Assembly (NCBI GenBank): GCA_002482805.1
Contig: DLGR01000017.1
Span: forward strand, 27,098 to 91,097
DNA: 64,000 nt
Reading direction: 5' to 3'
DNA from: Micavibrio sp. UBA7689
GTDB taxonomy: Bacteria; Pseudomonadota; Alphaproteobacteria; Micavibrionales; Micavibrionaceae
Of the stretch, positions 45,805 to 53,910 are shown piece by piece (within the stretch, counting starts at the first letter, position 1; each line of letters begins with the position of its first letter). A program made the position numbers and the translations under genes. The notes under the pieces are model-generated. The model searched no databases, was not told the DNA's origin, and saw only the letters and a program-made list of their open reading frames with translations.

Positions 45805-46539
45805 ATGCAACAGAGCGAGTCGGTCTTTCCCGCACCTGTCATGCCGCGCAAGGCAGGGAACGCTATCGTCCCACAAAAGGGCGAAGGCGAAGCGACGCGT
45901 GATCTGGAGCGCGACGGATGGTGGCGCACGATGGCGGCATCTCTTGCCATCTTGAAATACGCGCACCGTCGCATCGACGCCGCCGAAGCTCAAATCCGCG
46001 AACATGAAAAACGCATCGCGCATCTTGAACATATTTCCACGCGTGACGAGCTGACGGGGCTTTTGAACCGCCGCGGTTTTTTTGACATTTTCAGAAAAGA
46101 AACCGACCGTACCGCACGCGGCCATTCCAAAGGTGGCCTTCTGATCGTAATCGATCTCGATAACTTCAAGGTCATCAACGACACATATGGCCACCAAGCG
46201 GGCGACGCAGCGTTGAAGATGGTGGCAAACACGCTCACCCACAATTCACGCGTGATGGATTCTTGCGCCCGTCTCGGCGGTGATGAATTCGTGTTGTTGC
46301 TTGTAAATACGGAGCGTGAGAAATCGCTCGTTCGTGCGCAAAATCTTATCAAACAATTGAATTCCCTCTCTCTCGTCTGGTACGGCGCGGAAATTCCCGT
46401 GCGTGCGTCGCTGGGTTTGAAGGATTACAGCGGAGCCGACGTGGCTGAAGAAATTTTCGGTGCGGCGGATGAAAAACTGTACGCGCAAAAGCGCAGCAAC
46501 AAAGGAATTTACGAGCGCGGATCCAATATGACCGCATAA
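45805..46539 (+). CDS. Diguanylate cyclase (GGDEF domain)
   Basis: A 244-residue soluble protein: an N-terminal part with a basic stretch and a coiled coil (AHRRIDAAEAQIREHEKRIAHLEHIS), then one GGDEF domain starting DELTGLLNRRG. The active site is intact (ARLGGDEFVLLL), and RVMD five residues ahead is a possible inhibitory site. No sensor domain is obvious. The start could also be TTG at 45799, 2 codons earlier. With PleD it gives two c-di-GMP producers within 4 kb. Confidence 0.9.
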   Translation: MQQSESVFPAPVMPRKAGNAIVPQKGEGEATRDLERDGWWRTMAASLAILKYAHRRIDAAEAQIREHEKRIAHLEHISTRDELTGLLNRRGFFDIFRKETDRTARGHSKGGLLIVIDLDNFKVINDTYGHQAGDAALKMVANTLTHNSRVMDSCARLGGDEFVLLLVNTEREKSLVRAQNLIKQLNSLSLVWYGAEIPVRASLGLKDYSGADVAEEIFGAADEKLYAQKRSNKGIYERGSNMTA

Positions 46540-46558
46540 GACACAGAACAGAATTTTT

Positions 46559-46650
46559 GCCTGCCGCCCCTCCCAACCGTGAACCCCCAAGCCCCAAGGC
46601 AGGCGAAATAGACCCGGTACCGAACCCCAAGGTACCGGGTCGCCTTTTTT
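46559..46650 (+). terminator. Tandem hairpin terminator
   Basis: An outer stem GCCTGCC / GGCAGGC (about 46559-46604) is followed by a strong inner stem GACCCGGTACC / GGTACCGGGTC (46611-46621, 46631-46641) and a run of six T. The word CCCCAA recurs three times in the loops. The last stem alone is a good intrinsic terminator for the GGDEF gene. AGGCG and CGCCT can extend it and compete with the first stem. Confidence 0.8.
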
Positions 46651-46738
46651 AACCTATTTTGACGCGCTTAAAATGACATAATCATTGACTTTTCGAGGCC
46701 GCATTCGCTACCACTTAGAAGGTAAAGGGTGTGTAGAA

Positions 46739-47587
46739 ATGTCTAAGGGTAAACGGAATTCCGATTCTGAAGGCGGAGCTTACAGTCGCCGGTATCTGTG
46801 CGGTGACTGGAAAGAGATCGTCGAAAATCTCACGGGCCAATGGGAATATTGCTGGCATACGGGCGATTATAGAGGCGCGCGTTTTCTGGTTGAATGCCAC
46901 GACCTTGATCCCAATACACCCACCGGTCTTCCCCGCCCCACCACAGGACTTCCTTCTGCAACGCCGCTTGCCGCGTTGGCGTTAGCAGACAAAGAGCCGG
47001 CCAAGTATCCGGAACAAATCAAATTGGCCAGAGCGCTTATTAAACACGGCGCCGAACTGACGGTTTTCGATGTACACAAAATGCTGCCCGCAGATTGGGC
47101 GCTTATGTCCCGCAATCAGGAACTTGCGTTCGAAGTTTATTCCCAGACCATTCAGCGCTTGTATAAAAGAGATATGCGCCTGCCATACACTCCGAATATC
47201 GACGGTTTCCTTGTGATATGCGCAGACCATGAACAATGGCAGGAACGTTTCGGACAAATGCGCGACAATCACAGCTTCATGCAAATGTGCATCAAAGAAG
47301 AACTGGCGATGAAAAGCCCGCTTTCCATCGCACTGCACACCAAAGAAAAAGAATATTGGAGAAGAGATTTCCCGCGCAAGGAAGATAGAGTGCCGCGGCC
47401 TTCGCTGGAATTATACTTTGAACTCACACGTTTCGGAGCGGATGCGAATACGGTATGGCTGGGCGGTGAGGTTCCGGGCGTTACCGATAAGCTGAAAACA
47501 ATAGACGCTCTGATATTCCTCGAAGACAGGCTTCATCATTATATCATGAACGAAGTGCTCTCCACGCGCCAACACGTGCTCAAATAA
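46739..47587 (+). CDS. Hypothetical protein with ankyrin-like segment, 282 residues
   Basis: No clear family. Starting at 46739 (AAGGGTG upstream), the protein is soluble. Residues 75-115 (TPLAALALADKEP ... IKLARALIKHGAELTVFD) look like an ankyrin repeat with its TPL and LLxxGA pattern, and a second degenerate one may follow. Late in the protein LYFELTRFGADANTVW again has the ankyrin GADAN motif. Such proteins mediate contacts; nothing indicates a specific partner. It converges on the secreted msrA gene. Confidence 0.65.
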   Translation: MSKGKRNSDSEGGAYSRRYLCGDWKEIVENLTGQWEYCWHTGDYRGARFLVECHDLDPNTPTGLPRPTTGLPSATPLAALALADKEPAKYPEQIKLARALIKHGAELTVFDVHKMLPADWALMSRNQELAFEVYSQTIQRLYKRDMRLPYTPNIDGFLVICADHEQWQERFGQMRDNHSFMQMCIKEELAMKSPLSIALHTKEKEYWRRDFPRKEDRVPRPSLELYFELTRFGADANTVWLGGEVPGVTDKLKTIDALIFLEDRLHHYIMNEVLSTRQHVLK

Positions 47588-47589
47588 TT

Positions 47590-48336
47590 TCAGGGTGCCG
47601 GCGTTGCCGCAGGCGCGGCAGCCTCGGGCAAAGCGGTTATCGGCGCATCGGTGATAACCTTTTTCGCGTCATCACCCCAGATGCCTTCTAGCTTGTTGTC
47701 ACGGCCACAGCCCTGCTTGTATTGTTCGTAACGTTCTTTGTTCTTCTCGTAATAATCCTGATGGTAATCCTCAGCGGCGTAGAATGCCATCTGTTGCAGG
47801 ATTTGCGTCGCAACGGTGCGGGAGAATTTAGCCTCAACCGCCTTCAGGGATTCTTCGGCGAGTTTGCGCTCATCGGGAGAAGATACGAATATCGCGGCCT
47901 GATATTGTGTGCCCTTGTCGCAGAACTGTCCGCTGTTATCAAACGGGTCCACGTTGCTCCAGAAGATATCGAGCAACTGCGCGTAGGAGATTACGGCGGG
48001 ATCGTATGTAACCGAGATCGCCTCCTTAAAGCCCGTCGTGCCCGTCCCCACTTCTTCGTAGGTCGGCTGTTTCGCGTTTTCATCGGACCCCGCATAGCCG
48101 GACGTCACATCGCTCACCCCTTTTTGGTGGGAGAATTCGGATTCCATGCACCAGAAACATCCGCCTGCGAACACGGCGAATTTCGGCGAGGCTTGCTGGG
48201 GTGCGGATGCCGCCATCGGCGCGGCGTCCACCATATCGGACGCGCTGGGCGGTGAATTCTGCGTTGAGGTGGCGGTGGCATAAGCGTTGAAGCCGACCAG
48301 CGTTAAAGTGAGTGTCAGGAGCAGGAATTTCTTCAT
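47590..48336 (-). CDS. msrA: Exported peptide-methionine (S)-S-oxide reductase MsrA
   Basis: A second MsrA, 248 residues, with a signal peptide cut near AYA-T (residue 20), a Ser/Ala/Pro linker, and the catalytic GGCFWC with C60. Motifs TSGYAG, FDNSGQFCDKGTQYQ and AEDYHQDYY are present. Unlike the cytoplasmic copy at 7.9 kb it has extra Cys (FCD and GCG) that may resolve the disulfide. It should repair oxidised methionine in the envelope. The start at 48336 begins MKKFLLLT; the longer frame is rejected. Confidence 0.92.
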   Translation of the reverse strand: MKKFLLLTLTLTLVGFNAYATATSTQNSPPSASDMVDAAPMAASAPQQASPKFAVFAGGCFWCMESEFSHQKGVSDVTSGYAGSDENAKQPTYEEVGTGTTGFKEAISVTYDPAVISYAQLLDIFWSNVDPFDNSGQFCDKGTQYQAAIFVSSPDERKLAEESLKAVEAKFSRTVATQILQQMAFYAAEDYHQDYYEKNKERYEQYKQGCGRDNKLEGIWGDDAKKVITDAPITALPEAAAPAATPAP

Positions 48337-48473
48337 CGGGCCTCGCGCTGTTGGGTAGAAAAAGAGATATAGGGCAAAAGAGATGACAAAGATAGGCCAC
48401 AGCCGCACTCACGGAGAATCAAAGACTTAGCGGGTGATCTATTAGTTCGTTTGCTCAATTTTTTTCACGCGAC

Positions 48474-48674
48474 CTACCCTGCCCGTTCGCATGACGAAGT
48501 GTCGGCGTTCCACGTGCCGCCGCTTTCGATGCAGTCATGGACAAGAGCTTCGGAGGCATCGGGAGTTTTAAAATGCGTCACAATGGTTGCCACCAAAAAC
48601 AAAAAGGCCGTGGTGGTCATAAGCGCCACACAGAGCCATTTCCAATACCGCCAGATTTCTTTCCAAATCTTCAT
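48474..48674 (-). CDS. Small membrane protein with Cys-GGTW-Cys motif, 66 residues
   Basis: One membrane helix at about residues 13-33, then a short extracytoplasmic tail with C48-IESGGTWNADTSSC62. The same pattern occurs in the 69-residue protein at 49.65 kb, so the two are relatives. The two Cys are placed to form a disulfide loop. It is in a converging position after the ArsR promoter region. No function known to me. Confidence 0.6.
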   Translation of the reverse strand: MKIWKEIWRYWKWLCVALMTTTAFLFLVATIVTHFKTPDASEALVHDCIESGGTWNADTSSCERAG

Positions 48675-48727
48675 ACCTGATTATAGGAATAAGTTCCTTT
48701 TATGTCAAGTGTAAAAAATTCTTGCAT

Positions 48728-48747
48728 ATGCAACCATTTGGTTACAT
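48728..48747 (+). promoter_or_regulatory. Inverted-repeat operator upstream of the ArsR-SRPBCC pair
   Basis: ATGCAACCA-TT-TGGTTACAT is a near-perfect 9-base inverted repeat (one mismatch), centred about 20 bases upstream of the arsR-like ATG. ArsR-family repressors in this arrangement usually repress their own operon through such a site. An AT-rich -10-like region overlaps it. Confidence 0.7.
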
Positions 48748-48756
48748 AATTGATTC

Positions 48757-49119
48757 ATGAGCGATCAGGATGATTTGGTTTTCAAGGCACTGGCCGATGC
48801 CAGCCGCAGGGAATTGCTGGATGTCTTACGCGTGAAGAACGGACTTACCCTTGGTGAATTGTGCGAAGGGCATGAGATGAGCCGTCAGGCCGTGACAAAA
48901 CATCTGGCATTGCTCGAAGAAGCAAACCTGATCGTCACGCAAAAGCAAGGCAGGGAAAAATTTCACTATCTGAACCCCGTCCCCATCCACGGCATATATA
49001 TGCGCTGGATCGGACGGTTCGAGGCGCACCGCATGGACGCTCTGTATAATTTGAAACAAGCGTTGAACACGAAAACCAAAACAAAGACCAAAACAAAAAC
49101 AAGGAAGGACAAAAAATGA
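48757..49119 (+). CDS. ArsR-family transcriptional regulator
   Basis: A 120-residue winged-helix repressor: KALADASRRELLDVLRVKNGLTLGELCE then the recognition helix MSRQAVTKHLALLEEANLIV and a REKFHYLNP wing. It lacks the metal-binding Cys of ArsR/SmtB sensors, so it belongs to the group paired with AHSA1-type proteins. The end is a Lys/Thr repeat (TKTKTKTKTK) coded by a simple-sequence tract. It overlaps the next gene by 4 bases. Confidence 0.92.
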   Translation: MSDQDDLVFKALADASRRELLDVLRVKNGLTLGELCEGHEMSRQAVTKHLALLEEANLIVTQKQGREKFHYLNPVPIHGIYMRWIGRFEAHRMDALYNLKQALNTKTKTKTKTKTRKDKK

Positions 49120-49589
49120 CGACAAGAACCGGAAAGACACCAGACCAGATTTATAAAATCACGATGGACGCCACCGCGCAGCAAGTGTGGGACGCGCTCA
49201 TCACCCCCGAATTTACGCGCCAATATTGGTTCGGCTCCGCCAATATTTCGACAGACTGGAAAAAGGGTTCCAAATGGGAGCATGTGGGCGAGCAAGGGAC
49301 CGTGCACCACACGGGCGAAGTGTTGGAGAGCGACCCTCCCCGCCTTCTGGTTATCTCCTGGGATACTCCGGACAATCGCGCGGATATTTCGAAAGTGCGT
49401 TTTGAAATTGCGGAACGCGGCGATACGGTGGAGCTCACCGTCCTGCACACGGATTTTATCGACGGCTCCCCCGTGGCGGATCGTGTTTCCAAAGGATGGG
49501 GAAAAGTGCTGGAGAATTTGAAAGCTTTGCTGGAAGGTTCAAACGCGGAGATGCAGAAATCAGATTGTGTTTCTTCTTCCTGCGCATAA
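49116..49589 (+). CDS. SRPBCC/AHSA1-like protein
   Basis: A 157-residue helix-grip protein of the activator of Hsp90 ATPase homologue 1-like group. The START-like pattern IYKITMDATAQQVWDALITPEFTRQYWFGSAN and PPRLLVISWDTPDN, then VELTVLHTDF, is typical. Partnered with ArsR regulators in many genomes, it likely binds a small hydrophobic ligand; its physiological role is unknown. It is translationally coupled to the regulator. Confidence 0.88.
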   Translation: MTTRTGKTPDQIYKITMDATAQQVWDALITPEFTRQYWFGSANISTDWKKGSKWEHVGEQGTVHHTGEVLESDPPRLLVISWDTPDNRADISKVRFEIAERGDTVELTVLHTDFIDGSPVADRVSKGWGKVLENLKALLEGSNAEMQKSDCVSSSCA

Positions 49590-49592
49590 GAA

Positions 49593-49614
49593 AAACGCCC
49601 CTTCGGGGGCGTTT
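49593..49614 (+). terminator. Intrinsic terminator with UUCG tetraloop
   Basis: AAACGCCCC / GGGGCGTTT closed by a TTCG tetraloop, just after the SRPBCC stop. The T-run is short (TTTCC), so termination may be partial. Confidence 0.75.
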
Positions 49615-49653
49615 CCGTTATGACAGGTTTTAAAAATTTGGTAGTTTCAAAAC

Positions 49654-49863
49654 ATGAAAGTAATAATAATTGAATTGCTGAAAATTGCTGGCTATCTAAG
49701 CATAATTATAGTCGTCATTTTGTCATTAGTTATAATCTCAGCTTATTTTGCAAGAGATGTACTCCGATGCAACGATTATGGTGGAACATGGGATTCACAA
49801 ACCGATAGCTGTGAAAATGTATCACCAGAAGATCTTCAAAAAATAAATTCGAAAGCTAATTAA
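49654..49863 (+). CDS. Small membrane protein with Cys-GGTW-Cys motif, 69 residues
   Basis: A membrane helix at about residues 5-31 is followed by RC-NDYGGTWDSQTDSCE. The C-x4-GGTW-x6-C arrangement is shared with the 66-residue protein at 48.5 kb on the other strand. Base use is AT-rich compared with the neighbours. No clear ribosome site is seen. Its stop overlaps the end of the frameshifted small gene on the opposite strand. Confidence 0.55.
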   Translation: MKVIIIELLKIAGYLSIIIVVILSLVIISAYFARDVLRCNDYGGTWDSQTDSCENVSPEDLQKINSKAN

Positions 49864-50037
49864 GCCGCTTTCGCTTTCTTGAGTTCTTCTTCGAGCGCGG
49901 TGATGCGTCGTTCATATTCCACGACCTTGTTTTCCAAGAACCCGTCGGGCTGGAGCATTTTTTGCACCTTGATCATTTGTTCTTCGAGAATGTAAAGACG
50001 TTCTTCGGGTGTACGGTTTTTAAAATGTTCTGGCATT
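49860..50037 (-). pseudogene. Small coiled-coil gene with one-base frameshift
   Basis: Reading from an ATG at 50037, which has AGGAG six bases ahead, the frame codes MPEHFKNRTPEERLYILEE and then shifts at about 49980. From there a second frame continues MIKVQKMLQPDGFLENKV and ends ELKKAKAA at 49860. Removing one T from the run at 49980-49983 would join both parts into one 58-residue protein with a coiled-coil end. Either the gene is broken, there is a base-calling error in a short homopolymer, or the second half has its own start at 49976. No family name known. Confidence 0.55.
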
Positions 50038-50058
50038 ACAACTCCTTAATTCTGTTGT

Positions 50059-50718
50059 TTAAGCATTTTTATATTCAGAGGCTTCCATAGTATCTATGCA
50101 CAAAGCACCAATATCGTTTCTATTTAAAAGATCATTAAAGCATGAGCTTTCTTTGAGCGCACTTATAACTTCAAAAGCATCACTATAGCTTCCCAGTTCC
50201 AAGGGAAGATTAGTGTAATGCATGTTTATAAGATTTACGAATTTTTCAAGATTAGAAATAAATTTTTCAAATTCATAAACTTTAGCAACACCTAACGGCG
50301 TGTCATCTAGAGCATGAATTCGATCTTTGTGTGCGATTCTCTTGTGCCTTGCAGGTAAAACTTTAATTCTAAATTCTTTAATTTCTAAGATTAAAGCCTC
50401 CAACTCGTCTTTCGCAATAAGATCAGAAGAGAAATCTGTATTCTCACAAAAGAAATCAATTGTAAGGTTGTCCAAATCACCATCTTTCCTTTTAGTAATA
50501 GAAGGATCTGTAATTTTACAAATCTCAAGAATTATGAAACCAATAAATACGTTTTGCAGGTCAAAGAAAAAATGACCTGCTCTGTCTTCTAAAAGTTTTA
50601 ATCTAGTCGGATTTTTTTCATACAACATCCTAAAGTGATCGTATATCACCTTTAAGAATATGCACGCTTCGTTAAAAGCCAATACATCTTTTTCAGATAT
50701 AGCTTTCTTTTCTATCAT
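50059..50718 (-). CDS. HEPN-domain protein, AbiU2-like
   Basis: A 219-residue all-alpha protein. The motif R124-H-K-R-I-A-H130-K-D is the Rx5H signature of HEPN RNases and matches the RxKxIAHxD of the AbiU2 type, found in toxins and abortive infection systems. An upstream long helix pair (28-70) and the helix 105-120 complete a HEPN bundle. Base use is markedly AT-rich, unlike aspS next to it, which suggests recent transfer. Its start codon directly follows the aspS stop (TGAATG), so it may ride on that transcript. No nucleotidyltransferase or antitoxin partner is visible. Confidence 0.55.
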   Translation of the reverse strand: MIEKKAISEKDVLAFNEACIFLKVIYDHFRMLYEKNPTRLKLLEDRAGHFFFDLQNVFIGFIILEICKITDPSITKRKDGDLDNLTIDFFCENTDFSSDLIAKDELEALILEIKEFRIKVLPARHKRIAHKDRIHALDDTPLGVAKVYEFEKFISNLEKFVNLINMHYTNLPLELGSYSDAFEVISALKESSCFNDLLNRNDIGALCIDTMEASEYKNA

Positions 50719-52503
50719 TCAAGCGGCTTCGACCTTTTTGGGCAGGTTGAGTTTCAGGTGCAGGTCTTTCAATTGCGCCTCGGTGATATCCGACGGTGCG
50801 TTCATCATCGGGTCCTCATATTGGCCGTTCATGACGAAAGCATAGACTTCGCGCAGGTTCGGTTCATCCGCCAGCAACATCACGATGCGGTCCACGCCGA
50901 AGGCACAGCCGCCGTGCGGTGGCGCGCCGTAACGGAACGCGTTCAGCATGCCGCCGAATTTCTTTTCCAGCACGTCTTTGGAATAGCCCGCGAGCGCGAA
51001 AGCCTTTTCCATGATTTCGGGTTTGTGGTTACGGATACCGCCCGAGGCAAGTTCATAGCCGTTGCACACGCAGTCATACTGCGTGGCGAGAATGGTCAGC
51101 GGGTCTTTGTTCATCAGTGCGTCGAGGCCGCCTTGGGGCATCGAGAACGGGTTGTGGGAGAAATCCACCTTGCCCGTTTTTTCATCCATTTCGTACATCG
51201 GGAAATCGACGATCCAGCAAAGTTTATAAACGCCTTTCTCGATGATATCCAAATCCTGTGCTATGCGCGTGCGCGCTTTGCCCGCCATGGCAGAGGCCTT
51301 GGCTTCGGATTCGCAAACGAAGAACACAACATCCCCGTCCTGCATTTTCATGGTATCGCGCAGTTTCTTCTGGCTTTCCGCGCCGACGAATTTGGCAATA
51401 GGCCCCTTTCCTTCTTCGGTTTCGAAAGCGATGTAGCCAAGACCGGGGGCGCCTTCGCTTTGCGCCCATGAATTCACCTTGTCAAAGAAAGATCGCGGTT
51501 GTTTGGCCGCTTGCGGCACATGGATAGCGCGCACGACGCCGCCTTTGGCGATGTAGTTTTTAAACGCGTTGAAAGTGACATCATGTCCGTTGAAAATTTC
51601 CGTGACGTCGGTGATTTTAAGCGGGTTGCGCAAATCAGGCTTGTCCGAACCATAGGTGAGCATGGCATAGGCGTAACTCATGTTCGGCAGGAATTCCACG
51701 CGGTGTTTGGTGCCCGTGAAATCGGCGAATTCTTCGAAGATGCCTTTGACGACTTTGGTCATCACGTCGAACACGTCTTCTTGTTGCACGAAGCTCATCT
51801 CTACATCGAGCTGGTAGAATTCGGCCAAGCGGTCGGCTCTACCGTCTTCGTCACGGAAGCACGGCGCGATCTGGAAGTAACGGTCAAAGCCCGACATCAT
51901 CAGTAATTGTTTAAATTGCTGCGGCGCCTGCGGAAGCGCGTAGAATTTTCCGGGGTGGAGGCGCGAGGGCACGAGGTAATCGCGCGCGCCTTCGGGGGAT
52001 GATGCCGTCAGGATAGGCGTGTTGAATTCCTGAAATCCTTCATCCCACATGCGGCGGCGCATGGCGGCGATGACGTTGTTGCGTAGGCGCACGCGGGAAT
52101 GCATGCCTTCGCGGCGCAAATCGAGATAGCGGTATTTCAGGCGGACATCTTCGCCCGCGCCGTCATCTTCGGCGACCTGGAACGGAATGACATCGGCGTG
52201 GCTTTGCACCGTAACGGATTTGACGACGACTTCGACATCACCCGTCGGCATTTTTGCGTTCGTCGTGCCGTCGGCTCTGGCCACCACATCGCCTTCGATG
52301 GTGATGACGGATTCAGGACGGATTTTTTCGAGGTCGGCGTTGCCTTGGGCGACCAACTGCGTGAGGCCCGATGTGTCGCGCAGATCTATGAACAAAACGC
52401 CGCCGTGATCGCGTTTGCGATGGACCCAGCCCGAGAGTTTTACGCTCTTCCCGATGTCGGATTTACGAAGTTCGCCGCATTTGTGCGTTCTGTAGAGATG
52501 CAT
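50719..52503 (-). CDS. aspS: Aspartyl-tRNA synthetase
   Basis: Class II synthetase of the bacterial type, 594 residues. It has the anticodon-binding OB fold at the start ([31 protein letters not shown] region), motif 2 in [11 protein letters not shown], the bacterial GAD insertion (about 290-400) and motif 3 in [13 protein letters not shown]. In alphaproteobacteria that lack AsnRS the enzyme may also charge tRNA-Asn, but sequence alone cannot show this. Confidence 0.96.
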   Translation of the reverse strand: MHLYRTHKCGELRKSDIGKSVKLSGWVHRKRDHGGVLFIDLRDTSGLTQLVAQGNADLEKIRPESVITIEGDVVARADGTTNAKMPTGDVEVVVKSVTVQSHADVIPFQVAEDDGAGEDVRLKYRYLDLRREGMHSRVRLRNNVIAAMRRRMWDEGFQEFNTPILTASSPEGARDYLVPSRLHPGKFYALPQAPQQFKQLLMMSGFDRYFQIAPCFRDEDGRADRLAEFYQLDVEMSFVQQEDVFDVMTKVVKGIFEEFADFTGTKHRVEFLPNMSYAYAMLTYGSDKPDLRNPLKITDVTEIFNGHDVTFNAFKNYIAKGGVVRAIHVPQAAKQPRSFFDKVNSWAQSEGAPGLGYIAFETEEGKGPIAKFVGAESQKKLRDTMKMQDGDVVFFVCESEAKASAMAGKARTRIAQDLDIIEKGVYKLCWIVDFPMYEMDEKTGKVDFSHNPFSMPQGGLDALMNKDPLTILATQYDCVCNGYELASGGIRNHKPEIMEKAFALAGYSKDVLEKKFGGMLNAFRYGAPPHGGCAFGVDRIVMLLADEPNLREVYAFVMNGQYEDPMMNAPSDITEAQLKDLHLKLNLPKKVEAA

Positions 52504-52600
52504 GTTTTAAAACCCTTTGTAAGCAAAGGATTTTATACAGGGCCGCAGGGGGCTTTGCCAAGGGGTAAAAGGGTATGAAAAATGCGGAAACGCGTGGTTT

Positions 52601-53176
52601 CTAGCTGATTTTCAGTCCGCAACCGCCCCGCATACGATCCACCAGTACTTCCATGCGGGGTACATCCGCAAGAGATCTGCTTGTATAGCCCTGCGGCGTT
52701 GTCACGGTCGTCATGCTGAATTGGAATGCGGGTCTCTGGTTCGTCGGCGCCTCATGGCCTTCTTTGTAGAACGGCACATACTCGGAAGTTTTCAGAGTTG
52801 TGCCGCCCGCCGTGGTGTAGTTGCTCTCGTAATCCAGATAAAAAACACGCGATAAATCGCCATGGTCCTTCCATGAAAGCGATGTCATGGATTTACCGTC
52901 GGCGGAATTGACGTCCAAATCATAACTGACGAAATCACCGTAAGGACGGCTTTGCGGATCGCGCGTAAAAGTTATACGGGAACCGGCCGGCATGGAATCT
53001 ATTACATGCGCCGCTTCGCATCGCGCGTAATCCGGAACGCGGGCCATATCGAAATCCTGTACAAGAGTGCTACGCGGCTGCGTCGTTTGCGGTCTTTGCG
53101 CATCATCGGGCGCGCCCATGAAAAGGCCCGCGATACCTGCCGTCACGCCGTTAAAAATACTGTTGAAATCAAACAT
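52601..53176 (-). CDS. Paralogous family protein A, unknown, Cys pair C53/C186
   Basis: A 191-residue protein. The N-terminal stretch (5-22) is hydrophobic but not a clean signal peptide. The core reads VPDYARCEAAHVIDSMPAG, then SLSWKDHGDL and a tyrosine-rich strand, ending MRGGCGLKIS. The same pattern, with P-x-YA, an MP-[AG] motif, LxWxDxG and two Cys far apart, recurs in the genes at 53.2 and 53.9 kb. It lies 4 bases from the next gene upstream, so they are one unit. No known domain. Confidence 0.65.
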   Translation of the reverse strand: MFDFNSIFNGVTAGIAGLFMGAPDDAQRPQTTQPRSTLVQDFDMARVPDYARCEAAHVIDSMPAGSRITFTRDPQSRPYGDFVSYDLDVNSADGKSMTSLSWKDHGDLSRVFYLDYESNYTTAGGTTLKTSEYVPFYKEGHEAPTNQRPAFQFSMTTVTTPQGYTSRSLADVPRMEVLVDRMRGGCGLKIS

Positions 53177-53179
53177 GCT

Positions 53180-53794
53180 TTAAAACCCCGGGATCATTGT
53201 GTATTCGTATTCCTGCGCTTGTTTGCGCAAGATGGCGCCCGCATAGCCGCCCGCTACGGTATTTTCATTTATACGAATAGTATCATTTTCGGGTTGGATA
53301 ATGCTGTTCCAACCCACAACTTGCGTTCGTATGGAAGAAATAGGTCCTCTGGAAGTTTCCCATTGCGACTGATCACCCGGAAGACGCGGAATATCATACA
53401 GAGAATATGTTTGATCGCTATAAATAGCACGCCAATCCATGTCACGGCCGCCGACATCCGCCCAATCCACCATAAAAATCTGGCGGCGGCCTTCGGGGGT
53501 TTCTCTTACAGCCTTAACCACATAGCCTTCCACGTCGCTAGCGTATCCGAGTTGGGAGTTAGGATATTTGTAAATTGAATTCGGCACTACATAACCGCGG
53601 CTCTCCACTTGTATCTCTGCGCCCGGCATAATCGCATCGACCGTATCTTGAAAGAGATCCATTTCATCTTGCGCGTAATGCGGAATCTGGCTCCGCCATG
53701 TTTGCGAGAGCGATGTGGGCGCTGCCACGTTGCCGGAATCGCCGACGAGTTGCGGGCCATGGGCGGGCGGTTGATCTTGCGGTTCGCGTGGCAT
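53180..53794 (-). CDS. Paralogous family protein B, unknown, no Cys
   Basis: 204 residues, starting at 53794 after GGGGA. The N-terminal part is Pro-rich and lacks a signal. The core IPHYAQDEMDLFQDTVDAIMPGAEI, then MVDWADVGGRDMDW, parallels protein A and protein C. It has no Cys, so the disulfide of the relatives is lost. A larger insertion follows MPGAEI. It is 116 bases from protein C and 4 bases from protein A. Confidence 0.6.
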   Translation of the reverse strand: MPREPQDQPPAHGPQLVGDSGNVAAPTSLSQTWRSQIPHYAQDEMDLFQDTVDAIMPGAEIQVESRGYVVPNSIYKYPNSQLGYASDVEGYVVKAVRETPEGRRQIFMVDWADVGGRDMDWRAIYSDQTYSLYDIPRLPGDQSQWETSRGPISSIRTQVVGWNSIIQPENDTIRINENTVAGGYAGAILRKQAQEYEYTMIPGF

Positions 53795-53910
53795 GGAACA
53801 TCCCCTAGTTTCCAGAGACAAATGTATCAAAAAGCTTAGTTAAATTTCAAATTATGTAAATTAGCTTTACAAATTTAGGGGAATTTGGGATTTTTGAGGC
53901 TTTAAAGAAA

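Noticed and set aside
45615..45902. 95-codon frame in the leader of the GGDEF gene, possible leader peptide
   Set aside because: It overlaps the GGDEF start in another frame, with no clear ribosome site and no coding bias.
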